NCBI GenBank assembly: GCA_001799285.1
Contig: MGTD01000035.1
Location: forward strand, 1-64,000
Direction: 5' to 3'
Source: Deltaproteobacteria bacterium RIFOXYD12_FULL_56_24
Lineage (GTDB): Bacteria; Desulfobacterota; Desulfobulbia; Desulfobulbales; Desulfurivibrionaceae
DNA length: 64,000 nucleotides
The position numbers and the translations under genes were made by a program. The notes below the pieces were generated by a model. It was not told where the DNA came from and searched no databases. It saw only the letters and a program-made list of their open reading frames with translations. Below, piece after piece: positions 17,897-26,417 of this stretch. Position 1 is the stretch's first letter. The number at the start of each line of letters is the position of its first letter.

Positions 17897-19075
17897 ATGA
17901 AATTAATAAGAGCCTCAGTGACACTAGGGTTTGCGGCCCTTACTGTAATTGCCGCCCCATTTGCGATGGCTGATGATTCCGGCTTGTACGTCGGAGGCAA
18001 CATCGGCCAATCACGCGCGACAATCGACGAGGAGAGGATTAGCAACAGTCTGGCGGGAGCGGGTTTTACCACCACCGGGTTCGAAGATGACAACCGCGAT
18101 CGCGGCTTTAAGCTGTTTGGCGGCTACCAGTTCAACAAGTATTTTGCCCTCGAAGCCGGCTACTTCGATCTGGGAGAGTTTGCTTTTACTGCAACCGGGT
18201 TGCCCCCGGGAACCCTGAGCGGCAATATCAAAATCAAAGGTGTGAATCTCGACGTAGTCGGCATTATGCCCATTACCGAAAAGTTTTCCGCCTTTGGCCG
18301 GGTCGGAGCGAACTACGCTAAAGCCGAAGACTCCTTTGTCGGGAGCGGCTCAACCACAGTACTCAATCCCAACCCCTCCAAGCGCGATACCAATTACAAA
18401 CTCGGCTTGGGACTTCAGTACGCCTTCAATGACTCTCTCGCCATGCGCGCTGAGGCGGAACGCTACCGGATAGACGATGCCGTCGGCAACGATGGCGACA
18501 TCGATCTTATCTCGGTCGGCCTGGTTTTTCGGTTCGGCGGGTCCCCCCCTGCTGCCCCGCGCGCCGAGGAACCGGCACCGGAGCCTGTTGCTAAAACGAT
18601 AGTGGCGGAACCTGTTCCGACCCCTGCTCCACCCCCCCCTGCTCCGGCTCCCCCTGCCCCGGCTCCAGTAGTGGTCCCGCCCCCGGCTCCGCGCTTCCAA
18701 AAATATACCCTCTCGGTAACAGAGCTATTTGCCTTTGACAGCGCTGAATTGCAGAAGTCGCAACCGAAGTTGGACGAAATCGCCAACGTTCTCATGAACG
18801 ACAGCACGGTAGATGACGTCCTTATTGTCGGCTACACCGATCGTATCGGCTCCGACAAATACAACCAGAAATTATCAGAGCGTCGGGCGGAGACGATAAA
18901 AAAATATCTGGTCAGCAAGGGAGTCAAGGCGGAGCGACTGGTGGCAAAAGGCAAGGGCGAAGCAGAACCGATCGTTGGCTGCGAAGGAAAGAAAAACGAT
19001 GCCTTGATCAGCTGTCTGGCGCCCAATCGCCGGGTAGAAATCGAGCAAATCACGTTCAAGCGTCTTGTGAAATAA
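17897..19075 (+). CDS. OmpA-family outer-membrane protein
   Basis: A 392-residue protein, ATG 17897 after CCAGGAG. Signal peptide 1-24 (LGFAALTVIAAPFAMA). Residues ~25-215 form an 8-strand beta-barrel (GLYVGGNIGQS, FKLFGGYQFNKYFALEAGYF, ending LVFRFGG). A long Pro/Ala linker (~220-268) leads to the OmpA C-terminal peptidoglycan-binding domain (~275-385; LFAFDSAEL, GYTDRIGSDKYNQKLSERRA, NRRVEIE). It tethers the outer membrane to the cell wall. A TTGACA box lies ~65 bases upstream, but the -10 match is poor. Confidence 0.9.
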   Translation: MKLIRASVTLGFAALTVIAAPFAMADDSGLYVGGNIGQSRATIDEERISNSLAGAGFTTTGFEDDNRDRGFKLFGGYQFNKYFALEAGYFDLGEFAFTATGLPPGTLSGNIKIKGVNLDVVGIMPITEKFSAFGRVGANYAKAEDSFVGSGSTTVLNPNPSKRDTNYKLGLGLQYAFNDSLAMRAEAERYRIDDAVGNDGDIDLISVGLVFRFGGSPPAAPRAEEPAPEPVAKTIVAEPVPTPAPPPPAPAPPAPAPVVVPPPAPRFQKYTLSVTELFAFDSAELQKSQPKLDEIANVLMNDSTVDDVLIVGYTDRIGSDKYNQKLSERRAETIKKYLVSKGVKAERLVAKGKGEAEPIVGCEGKKNDALISCLAPNRRVEIEQITFKRLVK

Positions 19076-19077
19076 CC

Positions 19078-19227
19078 GTAACGGATCACGGGGTATGCCC
19101 CAAGAGGTCAAAGAACCACGGAATAAACGGTCACAGGGTGGAGCAGGTTGCGGCAAGCGAAACGGCGATGCGTACTGTTGTACGTGAGCCGGACCGCCGC
19201 AAGATGTGGTGCCCTGTGATCGCTTGC
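19078..19227 (+). repeat. Modular palindromic repeat, copy 5
   Basis: Starts 2 bases after the OmpA stop with GTAACGGATCACGGGG and ends CCTGTGATCGCTTGC. It has a small deletion in the CCGATCGCCG arm of the inner hairpin, and the tip is GCGTACTGTTGTACGTG. Confidence 0.82.
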
Positions 19228-19611
19228 CGTTAAACCTGCTGGTTATTGACCCTGGTGAACGGGGTGAGCCTCGCACCTTCTTTTCTCAATCAGACCAGGC
19301 CCTCCGAGCCGACATCCGTTCCGCAGAATTTTGTTTCAGCTCCGCCCCCCCAGCCCGAGGATTTTTCGGCAGAAGAGTTCACTACAATTCCGGCGAAGAG
19401 CCGAACGCTTAGTACACCACCCGCACGGGTTCATGGCGGCACGCCAAGAAAAATGATGGAACCCACTGAACGTTGTCACGGCTGACATATCAGTAATTTC
19501 CTGACATGTCAGCCTGCAATCCTTTTCACAGTGTTTGTTCCGCACATCATGATCCGTTTAAATTCCCATCATTTCAGCAGGATGACAGCCGGAATCCCGG
19601 CAATAAATCAC
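19228..19611. other. Region without a credible gene; one inverted repeat
   Basis: No reading frame here has a good start and ribosome site. A hairpin at 19480-19514 pairs GGCTGACATATCAG with CTGACATGTCAGCC (one mismatch, 7-base loop). It is not followed by a T-run and may be an operator or a small repeat. Confidence 0.4.
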
Positions 19612-19628
19612 TTGGCACATATTCTGCT
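19612..19628 (+). promoter_or_regulatory. Sigma-54-like promoter upstream of the 135-aa protein
   Basis: TTGGCACATATTCTGCT keeps GG and GC 10 bases apart and has a perfect TTGGCAC half. It matches the site at 11037 at 14 of 17 positions. The next gene on this strand starts at 19851, beyond a small palindrome. Confidence 0.5.
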
Positions 19629-19666
19629 CTTCAAGTTCATTGATCAGAAACAAAAACAACCCAAAC

Positions 19667-19730
19667 CGTAACTATCCAGCAGTGCCTTCGGGGTGCAACA
19701 ACGCAGATGCGGTGCTCCTGGATAGTTACG
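19667..19730. repeat. Small palindromic element (CGTAACTATCCAG ends)
   Basis: A 64-bp element bounded by CGTAACTATCCAGCAG and CTCCTGGATAGTTACG. Its middle (GGGTGCAACAACGCAGATGC) is shared with the half element at 15574. It is a minimal form of the dispersed family; the ends also bound the chimeric copy at 53607. Confidence 0.75.
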
Positions 19731-19850
19731 AAAATTTCGGGGCATCCACGGCCAATTACCAGGCTGACCTTTTTGGCTGCAAAGTACACCCCGGCTTGGC
19801 CTGACTCGGTTTTGGTCTGTCCGGCGGGGATTCGACATATGGAGAGAGCA

Positions 19851-20258
19851 ATGGGGACAAAAGTCGGTTTATGGATTGACCAGCGGAAGGCGGTCATTGT
19901 GCTGGTTTCAGACCTGGGAGAAGAGGTCCGCCTGATCCTGTCGGGGGCCGAAAAACACGCCCGGCGTTCCGACGACTCAGCTCGCAATGGCCCTTATCAA
20001 GACCAGCAGCGAGCCGCCGATGATCAGCGACAGCGAATTTTCACCGCCCTTCTCAATACTTACTACGATGCGGTTATTGCCTCTTTTGCCGACGATGCGG
20101 AATCGATCCTGATCTTTGGCCCCGGTGAAGCGAAAGATCACTTGAAAACACGCCTTGAAGAGAACAAACTCGGTAAACGGCTGGTCGGCATTGAAGCAGC
20201 AGACAAGATGACAGATGGGCAAATCACGGCGAAGGTTCGGCAATATTTTGCCGGCTGA
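19851..20258 (+). CDS. Conserved hypothetical protein, host-attachment/eRF1-like fold
   Basis: A 135-residue soluble protein. ATG 19851 follows GGAGAG; a slightly longer start at 19839 is possible. It begins MGTKVGLWIDQRKAVIV and ends with DAESILIFGPGEAKDHLKTR, GKRLVGIEAADKMTDGQI and KVRQYFAG. These blocks are those of small deltaproteobacterial proteins related to the release-factor/host-attachment fold; no catalytic motif is known. The stretch between residues 30 and 60 is shorter and poorer than usual. A sigma-54-like promoter and a palindrome lie upstream. Confidence 0.6.
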   Translation: MGTKVGLWIDQRKAVIVLVSDLGEEVRLILSGAEKHARRSDDSARNGPYQDQQRAADDQRQRIFTALLNTYYDAVIASFADDAESILIFGPGEAKDHLKTRLEENKLGKRLVGIEAADKMTDGQITAKVRQYFAG

Positions 20259-20264
20259 ATTTCG

Positions 20265-20471
20265 GAAGCGATCACATGGCACCACATCTTGCGGCGATCG
20301 GTCCGGCTCACGTACCAAATGTACGCATCGCCATCCCGCTTGCCGCAACCTGCGGCACCCTGTGACCGCTTATAGCTGAGCTTGGCAGCTTGCCTGCCTA
20401 GCAAAAATTATGCCTTATGGGCATATTCCGTGGTTACTTGACCTCCGGGGGCGTACCCCATGATCTGTTAC
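20265..20471 (-). repeat. Modular palindromic repeat, copy 6, with inserted module
   Basis: A 207-bp reverse-oriented copy from GAAGCGATCACATGGCACC to CATGATCTGTTAC. At the junction after GTGACCGCTT it carries an extra ~55-base module (TAGCTGAGCTTGGCAGCTTG ... TATGCCTTATGGGCAT), the same module type that is tandemly repeated at 58310. Confidence 0.82.
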
Positions 20472-20490
20472 AATCAAAGGCGTGGCAATT

Positions 20491-21744
20491 ATGACCGACC
20501 AAAATCTCGAAGGCCGACTGCAGCACACTATTGCCGGCTTGACCCACCGCATCGCCCTGCTTGAAGCGGCATTACGGGAAAAAAAGAATATCGACCTGGC
20601 GCTGCGTGAGTCCGAAACACGCTACCGGCGGCTCTTTGAGTCGGCCAAGGACGGCATCCTGATCCTCGACGCCGATACCGGCAAGGTGGTTGATGCCAAT
20701 CCTTTTCTCACCGAATTACTTGGCCTTTCCCACAGCGATTTATGCGGCCAATACCTCTGGGAACTCGGGGTATTTAAAGACATTGCCGCATCGAAGGAGG
20801 CTTTTCGAAGCCTGCAGGACAAGGAATATATCCGCTATGACGATTTACCGCTGGAAACCCGTGATGGCCGACCTATTGCCGTAGAATTTGTCAGCAATGT
20901 TTATCTGATCGATCAGCACCGGGTTATTCAGTGCAACATCCGCGACATAACCGCCCAAAAGCGGGACCAGGCCGAGCGCCTGCAACTGGCCGCGCAACTG
21001 CAACAGACCCAGAAGATGGAATCGGTTGGTCGGCTGGCCGGCGGGGTGGCACATGAATACAACAACATGCTCAGCGTCATTCTCGGTCATGCAGAATTAG
21101 CGCTGGAAAAGGTCGACCCAAGTCAGCCGATCTACACCGATCTGAGAAAAATCTTCAAGGCAGGAAGACGCGCCGCCGATGTAACCAAACAATTACTGGC
21201 CTTTGCCCGCGAGCAAGCCATTATCCCGGTACAGCTTGACATGAATCAGGCCGTGGAGAGCATGCTCAATATGCTCAAGCGGCTAATCGGCGAGGAGATC
21301 GAACTCTCCTTCAGGTCCGAGGAGAGTACCTGGCCGGTGCAGTTGGATCCGGTCCAATTCGGCCAGATCCTGATCAATCTTTGCGTCAACGCCATGGACG
21401 CGATCAGCGGTAGCGGCAAGATCGTCATTGCCACCGGCAACACAACTTTTGACGAGAAATATTGCCATTCTCATCCTGGATTCGAGCCCGGAGAGTATGC
21501 GATGCTCTCGGTGAGCGACGATGGTTGCGGCATCGACCGAAAGATCCTCGACCAGATATTTGAACCTTTTTTCAGCAGCAAAGAAATTGGCAATGGAACC
21601 GGCTTGGGGCTCTCGATTATCTACGGCATCGTCAAACAAAATCATGGCTTTATCGATCTGGTCAGCGAACCGGGCCATGGAGCAAATTTCACTATTTATT
21701 TCCGCAAGGATTCCGGTCAACAGACCGGAGCACTTCCATGCTGA
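20491..21744 (+). CDS. Sensor histidine kinase PAS-HisKA-HATPase
   Basis: A 417-residue soluble kinase; ATG 20491 has AAAGG 10 bases upstream. A coiled coil, one PAS domain (~40-155, RRLFESAKDGILILDAD), HisKA with His188 (GGVAHEYNNML) and HATPase (~280-415, GNGTGLGLSII). It is a shorter paralogue of the kinase at 13578 and lacks its receiver, so its partner regulator must lie elsewhere. The stop overlaps the start of the ABC ATPase gene by 7 bases, which ties this sensor to the transporter operon. Confidence 0.88.
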   Translation: MTDQNLEGRLQHTIAGLTHRIALLEAALREKKNIDLALRESETRYRRLFESAKDGILILDADTGKVVDANPFLTELLGLSHSDLCGQYLWELGVFKDIAASKEAFRSLQDKEYIRYDDLPLETRDGRPIAVEFVSNVYLIDQHRVIQCNIRDITAQKRDQAERLQLAAQLQQTQKMESVGRLAGGVAHEYNNMLSVILGHAELALEKVDPSQPIYTDLRKIFKAGRRAADVTKQLLAFAREQAIIPVQLDMNQAVESMLNMLKRLIGEEIELSFRSEESTWPVQLDPVQFGQILINLCVNAMDAISGSGKIVIATGNTTFDEKYCHSHPGFEPGEYAMLSVSDDGCGIDRKILDQIFEPFFSSKEIGNGTGLGLSIIYGIVKQNHGFIDLVSEPGHGANFTIYFRKDSGQQTGALPC

Positions 21745-22418
21745 TTCAAGTAGACAATCTGGCCAAGGTCTACAAAGGGGGACGAGGCTTGTCCCAAACC
21801 GGTTTTTCGGTAGATAAGGGTGAGTTTATTGCGATAGTCGGTCATAACGGAGCCGGCAAATCCACCCTGCTGAAAATGCTGGCTGGCTGGATTATCCCTG
21901 ACAGCGGCGAGGTGTTTGTTGATGGCCTGCATCTCAAAAACAGGCTTGCCTTGGTAAGAAAGATTGGCTTTGTCCCGGAATCTCCCAATCTTTTCGATTT
22001 TTTTTCCGTTCAAGCCAATCTCAAGCTCTTCGCCCGTCTTTTCAAGCTTCCCTTGTCGCGCATCGAAGAAATTCTTGAAGAGTTCGACTTGCTGGCCTAT
22101 CGGCACAGCAAAATCCAGGACTTATCCAAGGGACTCAAGCAGAGGGTCAGCATTGGCCGCAGCCTTTTGGCCGATCCACCGGTCTTGCTTTTTGACGAAC
22201 CAAGCTCCGGCTTGGATTTTGAAATGACCAAAGAGATTTATCGACTCCTGAGAAGCTCTCATGCCGCAGGCAAAACCATTCTCTTTACTTCACATCGACC
22301 GGAAGAGATCAAGAGTCTCGCGACCCGTATTCTCTTGTTGCATCAGGGGGAAATAATCTTCGATGGCCCACCCAAAGAATATTTCCTGACCAAAATCCAC
22401 GAGAGTCTCTACGCATGA
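21738..22418 (+). CDS. ABC transporter ATP-binding protein
   Basis: A 226-residue ATPase. Walker A GHNGAGKST, signature LSKGLKQRVSIG, Walker B VLLFDEPSSGLD and the switch His in FTSHRPEE are all intact. It belongs to the ABC-2 exporter class. ATG 21738 follows CGGAG and overlaps the kinase gene; its own stop overlaps the permease gene by 4 bases. With the permease it should form an exporter; substrate unknown. The neighbouring glucan enzyme gives a hint only. Confidence 0.9.
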   Translation: MLIQVDNLAKVYKGGRGLSQTGFSVDKGEFIAIVGHNGAGKSTLLKMLAGWIIPDSGEVFVDGLHLKNRLALVRKIGFVPESPNLFDFFSVQANLKLFARLFKLPLSRIEEILEEFDLLAYRHSKIQDLSKGLKQRVSIGRSLLADPPVLLFDEPSSGLDFEMTKEIYRLLRSSHAAGKTILFTSHRPEEIKSLATRILLLHQGEIIFDGPPKEYFLTKIHESLYA

Positions 22419-23443
22419 TCCAAAATATCCTGATCTTAACTCTCAATGACCTGGCGATTGCTCTCAAAAACAAAACCATTTACCTGATCCTGTTTATCCC
22501 GTTTTTCGTATTTTTATCCTTGCAATTGATTGACCAGGAAAGTGCTGGTCTGCAACAGGTAAAAATCGGCCTGGTTAAAGACCAAGCGTATCCGACCATG
22601 ATCATTGAGAAGATCCAGGCAAGCGACAAGCTCTTTTCCATCTTATGGCTGAACGACCAGGCGGAAGGCAAAAAGCGCCTGAAGGAAAAGAAGCTTGACG
22701 GGATCTTGCTTGCTACCGCCGAAGCAGCGCCGGGCCTCAAGCTTATCGTTTTGAAGAAAACCTCCCATGCAACCATCGCCACCGTCGAAAGCCTTTCCGC
22801 TTTGCAAACCGCGGTAGAGGGCAAGAGTAAAAACTGGATCGCCGATATCCAGTCTTTGCAGGACAGCGGGGTCCAGAGACAAACCTTGCCGACCTGGATC
22901 TTGATGCTGGTCTTGCTGGTCGGCTTTATTATCATTCCAGCCCAGGTTGCCGAGGAAAAAGAAAAGAAACTCCTGCTTGGCCTGCTGCAAACCCCGATCA
23001 ATGAGTTTGAGTGGCTGCTCGCCAAATTGTTACTGGGGATGATCCTCATCCACCTGGCCGTTATCTTCCTCCATCTCCTGGGGGGGTTTGAAGTTACAAA
23101 CGTCCTGAGTTATTGGGCATTTATCAGCGCCGGCAGCTTCTGTTTCAGTTCGTTCGGCATATCTTTAGGCTTCCTCTGCCGGAACCAGGCAAGCGCCAGA
23201 TCACTCGGAGTCTTCTTTTATCTGCCCCTGCTGCTCCCTTCCGCCTTGTCCGACTTTTCCGAAAAATTGACCAACTTTGCCCCCCTCTTGCCTTCCTATC
23301 AGTTCTACCAGCCAATTAAGGCAATTCTGCTGGAAGGCAGCGCCATATCAGACTTTCCTCTTGATTTGCTTTATTTAATCTTCGTCGGCGTCCTGACTTC
23401 CTTGCTCTCCTATCAGTTGATCAAGAAACGCTGGCTCATGTAA
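22415..23443 (+). CDS. ABC-2 type transporter permease
   Basis: A 342-residue membrane protein. One span near residues 20-36, a soluble domain of ~130 residues, then five spans in the C-terminal half (from WILMLVLLVGFIIIPAQVA). The motif EEKEKKLLLGLLQTPINEFE after the second span is the ABC-2 signature region. ATG in an ATGA overlap with the ATPase gene. The two subunits probably work as a homodimeric 2+2 exporter. Confidence 0.85.
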   Translation: MIQNILILTLNDLAIALKNKTIYLILFIPFFVFLSLQLIDQESAGLQQVKIGLVKDQAYPTMIIEKIQASDKLFSILWLNDQAEGKKRLKEKKLDGILLATAEAAPGLKLIVLKKTSHATIATVESLSALQTAVEGKSKNWIADIQSLQDSGVQRQTLPTWILMLVLLVGFIIIPAQVAEEKEKKLLLGLLQTPINEFEWLLAKLLLGMILIHLAVIFLHLLGGFEVTNVLSYWAFISAGSFCFSSFGISLGFLCRNQASARSLGVFFYLPLLLPSALSDFSEKLTNFAPLLPSYQFYQPIKAILLEGSAISDFPLDLLYLIFVGVLTSLLSYQLIKKRWLM

Positions 23444-23459
23444 TAAGGAGGAACCAATC

Positions 23460-25247
23460 ATGAGCGATGAAGCCAAGATCAAAGGCCTGGGAGCGATACT
23501 CCACCCGCAGGGAGTCGCCTTCCGCGTTTGGGCGCCTCATGCGCAGCTGGTATCCGTCATTGGCTCCTTTAATGACTGGAATAATACCAGGCATCCCCTG
23601 CAAGCCGAGGAGAACGGCTACTGGTATGCCAGCGTGGCCGAGGCTCATGTTGGTGATCAATATCGGTTCCTCCTGTCCACGCCGAACGGTGAATTCAACC
23701 GCATCGATCCCTATGCCCGAGAGGTAACTCACTCAGTCGGCAACGCCATCGTTCACGATCCGAGCTTTGACTGGCAAGGGGATGATTTTCAGCTTGCGCC
23801 ATGGAATGAGCTTGTTATCTACGAATTGCATGTCGGCACCTTCAACGACCAGGAGGACGTCAACCACCCAGGCAAGTTTACTTCGGTGTCGGCGCGCCTG
23901 GGACATTTGAAAAAGCTCGGTATCAATGCGATCCAGATCATGCCGGTGGCCGAGTTTTCGGGAGATCGGTCCTGGGGGTACAATCCCGCCCATATCTTCT
24001 CGGTGGAAGTCGCCTATGGCGGACCGTTGGCCTTCAAACAGTTTGTCAAGCGCGCTCACCAGGATGGTATCGCGGTGATCCTGGATGTTGTTTACAACCA
24101 CCTGGGGCCTGGCGACCTCGATCTGTGGCAGTTTGACGGCTGGAGCGAGAACGGTCGCGGTGGAATCTACTTCTACAACGATGACCGGGCTAATACACCG
24201 TGGGGAGAAACCCGGCCTGACTACGGACGCGGCGAGGTCCGACAATACCTCATCGATAACATTTTGATGTGGTTCGAAGAATATCACCTTGACGGCATCC
24301 GCTTCGATTGCACCCAATTCATCCGCACCGTCAATGGTTCCGATGCTCAGGATCTGCCGGAGGGCTGGAGTCTGCTTCAATGGATCAACGACCAAGTCGC
24401 GCAGAAATACCCTGGCCGGATCACGATTGCCGAGGATATGCAAGATAACAATTGGGTCACCAAGGATGTCGGCGCCGGCGGCGCCGGGTTCGGGGCACAG
24501 TGGAACGCCATGTTCGTCCATCCCATCCGCCAGGCGGTGATCACTCCCGATGATGAGCAACGCTCACTTGGGGCCATCCGTGATGCCATCAGCTACAGCT
24601 ATAACGATGACGCCTTTGACCGGGTTATCTACAGCGAATCGCACGACGAGGTAGCTAACGGCAGGGCCCGCGTCCCCCAAGAGATCAGCCCAAACGACCC
24701 CAAAGGCTGGTATGCGCGGAAACGTTCGACGCTGGCTGCCGCCATGGTCTTTACCGCCCCCGGCATCCCCATGCTTTTTCAGGGGCAGGAATTCCTCGAA
24801 GGCGAATGGTTCCGTGACACGGTTCCTCTTGATTGGGATCAATGTGATGAATTTCATGGCATCGTTCGGCTGTACCGCGATCTCATCCGGTTGCGGCTCA
24901 ACCGTGACGGCTTCACCCGCGGCCTCTGCGGCCAGTCCACCCAGGTCTATCATCTGCACGATGAACACAAGGTTATCGCCTTTCACCGCTGGGACAAGGG
25001 TGGCCCGGCTGACGACGTTGTGGTCGTTGCCAATTTCTTGCACGAGCCACAAGAGGGCTACGTCATCGGCTTTCCGGCTGCAGGAATCTGGAAACTTCGC
25101 TTCAATAGCGACTGGCAGGGTTACAATGACGATTTCAAAAACCATCCGAGCACGGATGTCATCGCTGAGGCGACCGCCCGTGACGGACTTCCCTGGCAGG
25201 CAACGGTCTCGATTGCCCCGTACAGTGTCCTGATTTTTTCGCAATAA
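23460..25247 (+). CDS. GH13 alpha-glucan enzyme (branching / trehalohydrolase-like)
   Basis: A 595-residue protein, ATG 23460 after AAGGAGG. Residues ~10-95 are a CBM48-type beta domain (GVAFRVWAPHAQLVSVIGSF), ~110-480 a GH13 barrel, and the rest an all-beta C-terminal domain. Visible active-site residues are Asp283 (GIRFDCTQ), Glu325 (TIAEDMQ) and His395-Asp396 (SESHDEV). The layout fits glycogen branching enzyme GlgB or malto-oligosyltrehalose trehalohydrolase; sequence alone cannot decide. Cytoplasmic, no signal peptide. It follows the ABC genes by 16 bases and is likely in the same operon. Confidence 0.85.
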   Translation: MSDEAKIKGLGAILHPQGVAFRVWAPHAQLVSVIGSFNDWNNTRHPLQAEENGYWYASVAEAHVGDQYRFLLSTPNGEFNRIDPYAREVTHSVGNAIVHDPSFDWQGDDFQLAPWNELVIYELHVGTFNDQEDVNHPGKFTSVSARLGHLKKLGINAIQIMPVAEFSGDRSWGYNPAHIFSVEVAYGGPLAFKQFVKRAHQDGIAVILDVVYNHLGPGDLDLWQFDGWSENGRGGIYFYNDDRANTPWGETRPDYGRGEVRQYLIDNILMWFEEYHLDGIRFDCTQFIRTVNGSDAQDLPEGWSLLQWINDQVAQKYPGRITIAEDMQDNNWVTKDVGAGGAGFGAQWNAMFVHPIRQAVITPDDEQRSLGAIRDAISYSYNDDAFDRVIYSESHDEVANGRARVPQEISPNDPKGWYARKRSTLAAAMVFTAPGIPMLFQGQEFLEGEWFRDTVPLDWDQCDEFHGIVRLYRDLIRLRLNRDGFTRGLCGQSTQVYHLHDEHKVIAFHRWDKGGPADDVVVVANFLHEPQEGYVIGFPAAGIWKLRFNSDWQGYNDDFKNHPSTDVIAEATARDGLPWQATVSIAPYSVLIFSQ

Positions 25248-25344
25248 GTCCGCCAGGGATTGAGCCTCAGCAATGGTTGTATGAACTTGCCAAACTTCCG
25301 GAATCCAGGGAAGTTTTCTTTCAAGAAATCAGGAGGTATGGCTT

Positions 25345-25512
25345 TTGTTTAAAAAGTTCGCGACAGCAAAATGGAAGATCATTCTGGTCGGCATCCTGGT
25401 AGCGGCAGGGCCATTTCTTGGCCTGACCTTTTTCATTTATCTCAATGTCACCCAGGAGTTAGAGAGGATTGCCGGAGCCCAGCAGCAGTCCATTGCCGCT
25501 ACTGCCGGTTGA
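25345..25512 (+). CDS. 55-aa single-span membrane protein, TTG start
   Basis: TTG 25345 lies 8 bases after a perfect AGGAGG (25331-25336) and opens a 55-residue frame. Lys/Trp-rich N-terminus (KKFATAKWK), one strong span (IILVGILVAAGPFLGLTFFI), then a short helical tail rich in Gln. The nearer ATG at 25338 gives only four codons, so TTG is preferred. It resembles the start of a membrane sensor and could be a truncated one; sequence beyond the stop shows no continuing homology. Function unknown. Confidence 0.5.
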   Translation: MFKKFATAKWKIILVGILVAAGPFLGLTFFIYLNVTQELERIAGAQQQSIAATAG

Positions 25513-25723
25513 CAACCGACCAGGTCATCGGCTCCAGTGTGACGGCAGGGATCTTTTTTATCTGCGATTGCAAGGCTGCCACACCTCATATAGAAGCGCC
25601 AACGGGGGGGGGGCGGGACGCTCTCCCCTGATCTCCCCGCCAGCCCACCGAAGAACCCAACACCCATCGGCTGAGCCGGATGATTAACAAAATGGATTGA
25701 AAAGCAGGATACGGGGCAGCGGA

Positions 25724-26095
25724 TCAAACGAGATCATCTACGGTTAGGTGAAGAATGGCGGCGATACGCTTGAGCGTTTCAATGCCGCCTTCGCGGGCGC
25801 CGGTCTCGATCTGCGACAGATAGGAAGCGCTGATCTGCGCCCCGGCAGCAAGTTCGCGGGCTGATAGCCCCCGATACTCGCGCCAGACCCGGATTTTGCT
25901 CTCCCCGTCAAGAATGCGGTTCACCATGACGGCGGGGAGCAACTCCTCTTCGCCCGCCGCAAGCCGTTGTTGAAAATGCTCGATCGCCGCGATGTCCTCG
26001 CGATTTTCGATGGCATCGAGCATGGCCAGGTAATCGGCCTCGGGGATTACAACCAGGCGCTCTCCCCCGGTGGTGGTGATGATCTGCTCGTGCAT
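25724..26095 (-). CDS. XRE-family antitoxin (HigA/RelB-like)
   Basis: A 123-residue protein with ATG at 26095 after GGAG. The N-terminal half (EQIITTTGGERLVVIPEADY) resembles antitoxin toxin-binding segments; the C-terminal half is a helix-turn-helix of XRE type (VWREYRGLSARELAAGAQIS, SYLSQIETGAREGGIETLKR). The partner toxin gene lies 12 bases upstream, the toxin-first order of HigBA-type modules. The antitoxin looks intact, but the toxin has lost its middle, so the pair is probably inactive as a toxin system and the antitoxin may survive as a regulator. Confidence 0.8.
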   Translation of the reverse strand: MHEQIITTTGGERLVVIPEADYLAMLDAIENREDIAAIEHFQQRLAAGEEELLPAVMVNRILDGESKIRVWREYRGLSARELAAGAQISASYLSQIETGAREGGIETLKRIAAILHLTVDDLV

Positions 26096-26107
26096 GATTG
26101 CCTGCTC

Positions 26108-26287
26108 CTATTCATAGGCGCCGCCACGCAGCGCGACCTTGAATGCCTTGACATTGTTGGCCAGACTCGCCGGTTCCGCCGCATATTGCTCGATCTTGCT
26201 TCGGATAAAACGGGCTGTATCAACGGGCATTCGGCTCAGCGTCTTCAAGGAGTCCCGACTGTAGGTGATACTTTTCATTTGTTTCAT
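26108..26287 (-). pseudogene. RelE-type toxin with an internal deletion
   Basis: A 59-residue frame from ATG 26287. The first ~48 residues (ITYSRDSLKTLSRMP...RSKIEQYAAEPASLANNVKA) are a normal RelE/ParE-superfamily start and the last residues (VALRGGAYE) match the usual C-terminal end. The central beta-strands with the catalytic residues, about 25-30 residues in relatives, are missing without a frame change. The product cannot form the RNase active site. Too short for common gene finders. Confidence 0.7.
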
Positions 26288-26368
26288 GGTAGCTTAAAGC
26301 AAACTTAAAGCGAAGAAACAAGATTGCATTCAGCAACGCATCGTCGAGGGAGGCTCTCGAAAAAAGAA

Positions 26369-26416
26369 ATTAGGGGCAAGAAGGGAGTCTTGACATTTTG
26401 ACTTTTTCGCCCCTAA
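26369..26416 (-). terminator. Hairpin after recQ
   Basis: TTAGGGGC and GCCCCTAA close a stem directly behind the recQ stop; on the minus strand it is followed by a T-rich stretch (ATTTCTTTTTT), as in intrinsic terminators. The middle of the stem is imperfect. Confidence 0.5.
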
Positions 26417-26417
26417 C

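Noticed and set aside
19246-19485. 79-codon frame with TTG start between copy 5 and the sigma-54-like site
   Set aside because: No ribosome site, no family, Pro/Thr-rich low-complexity translation, ends inside a hairpin.
25604-25613. Run of ten G residues as a phase-variation tract
   Set aside because: It lies in non-coding sequence after the 55-aa gene and not near a promoter; only a sequencing-error risk.
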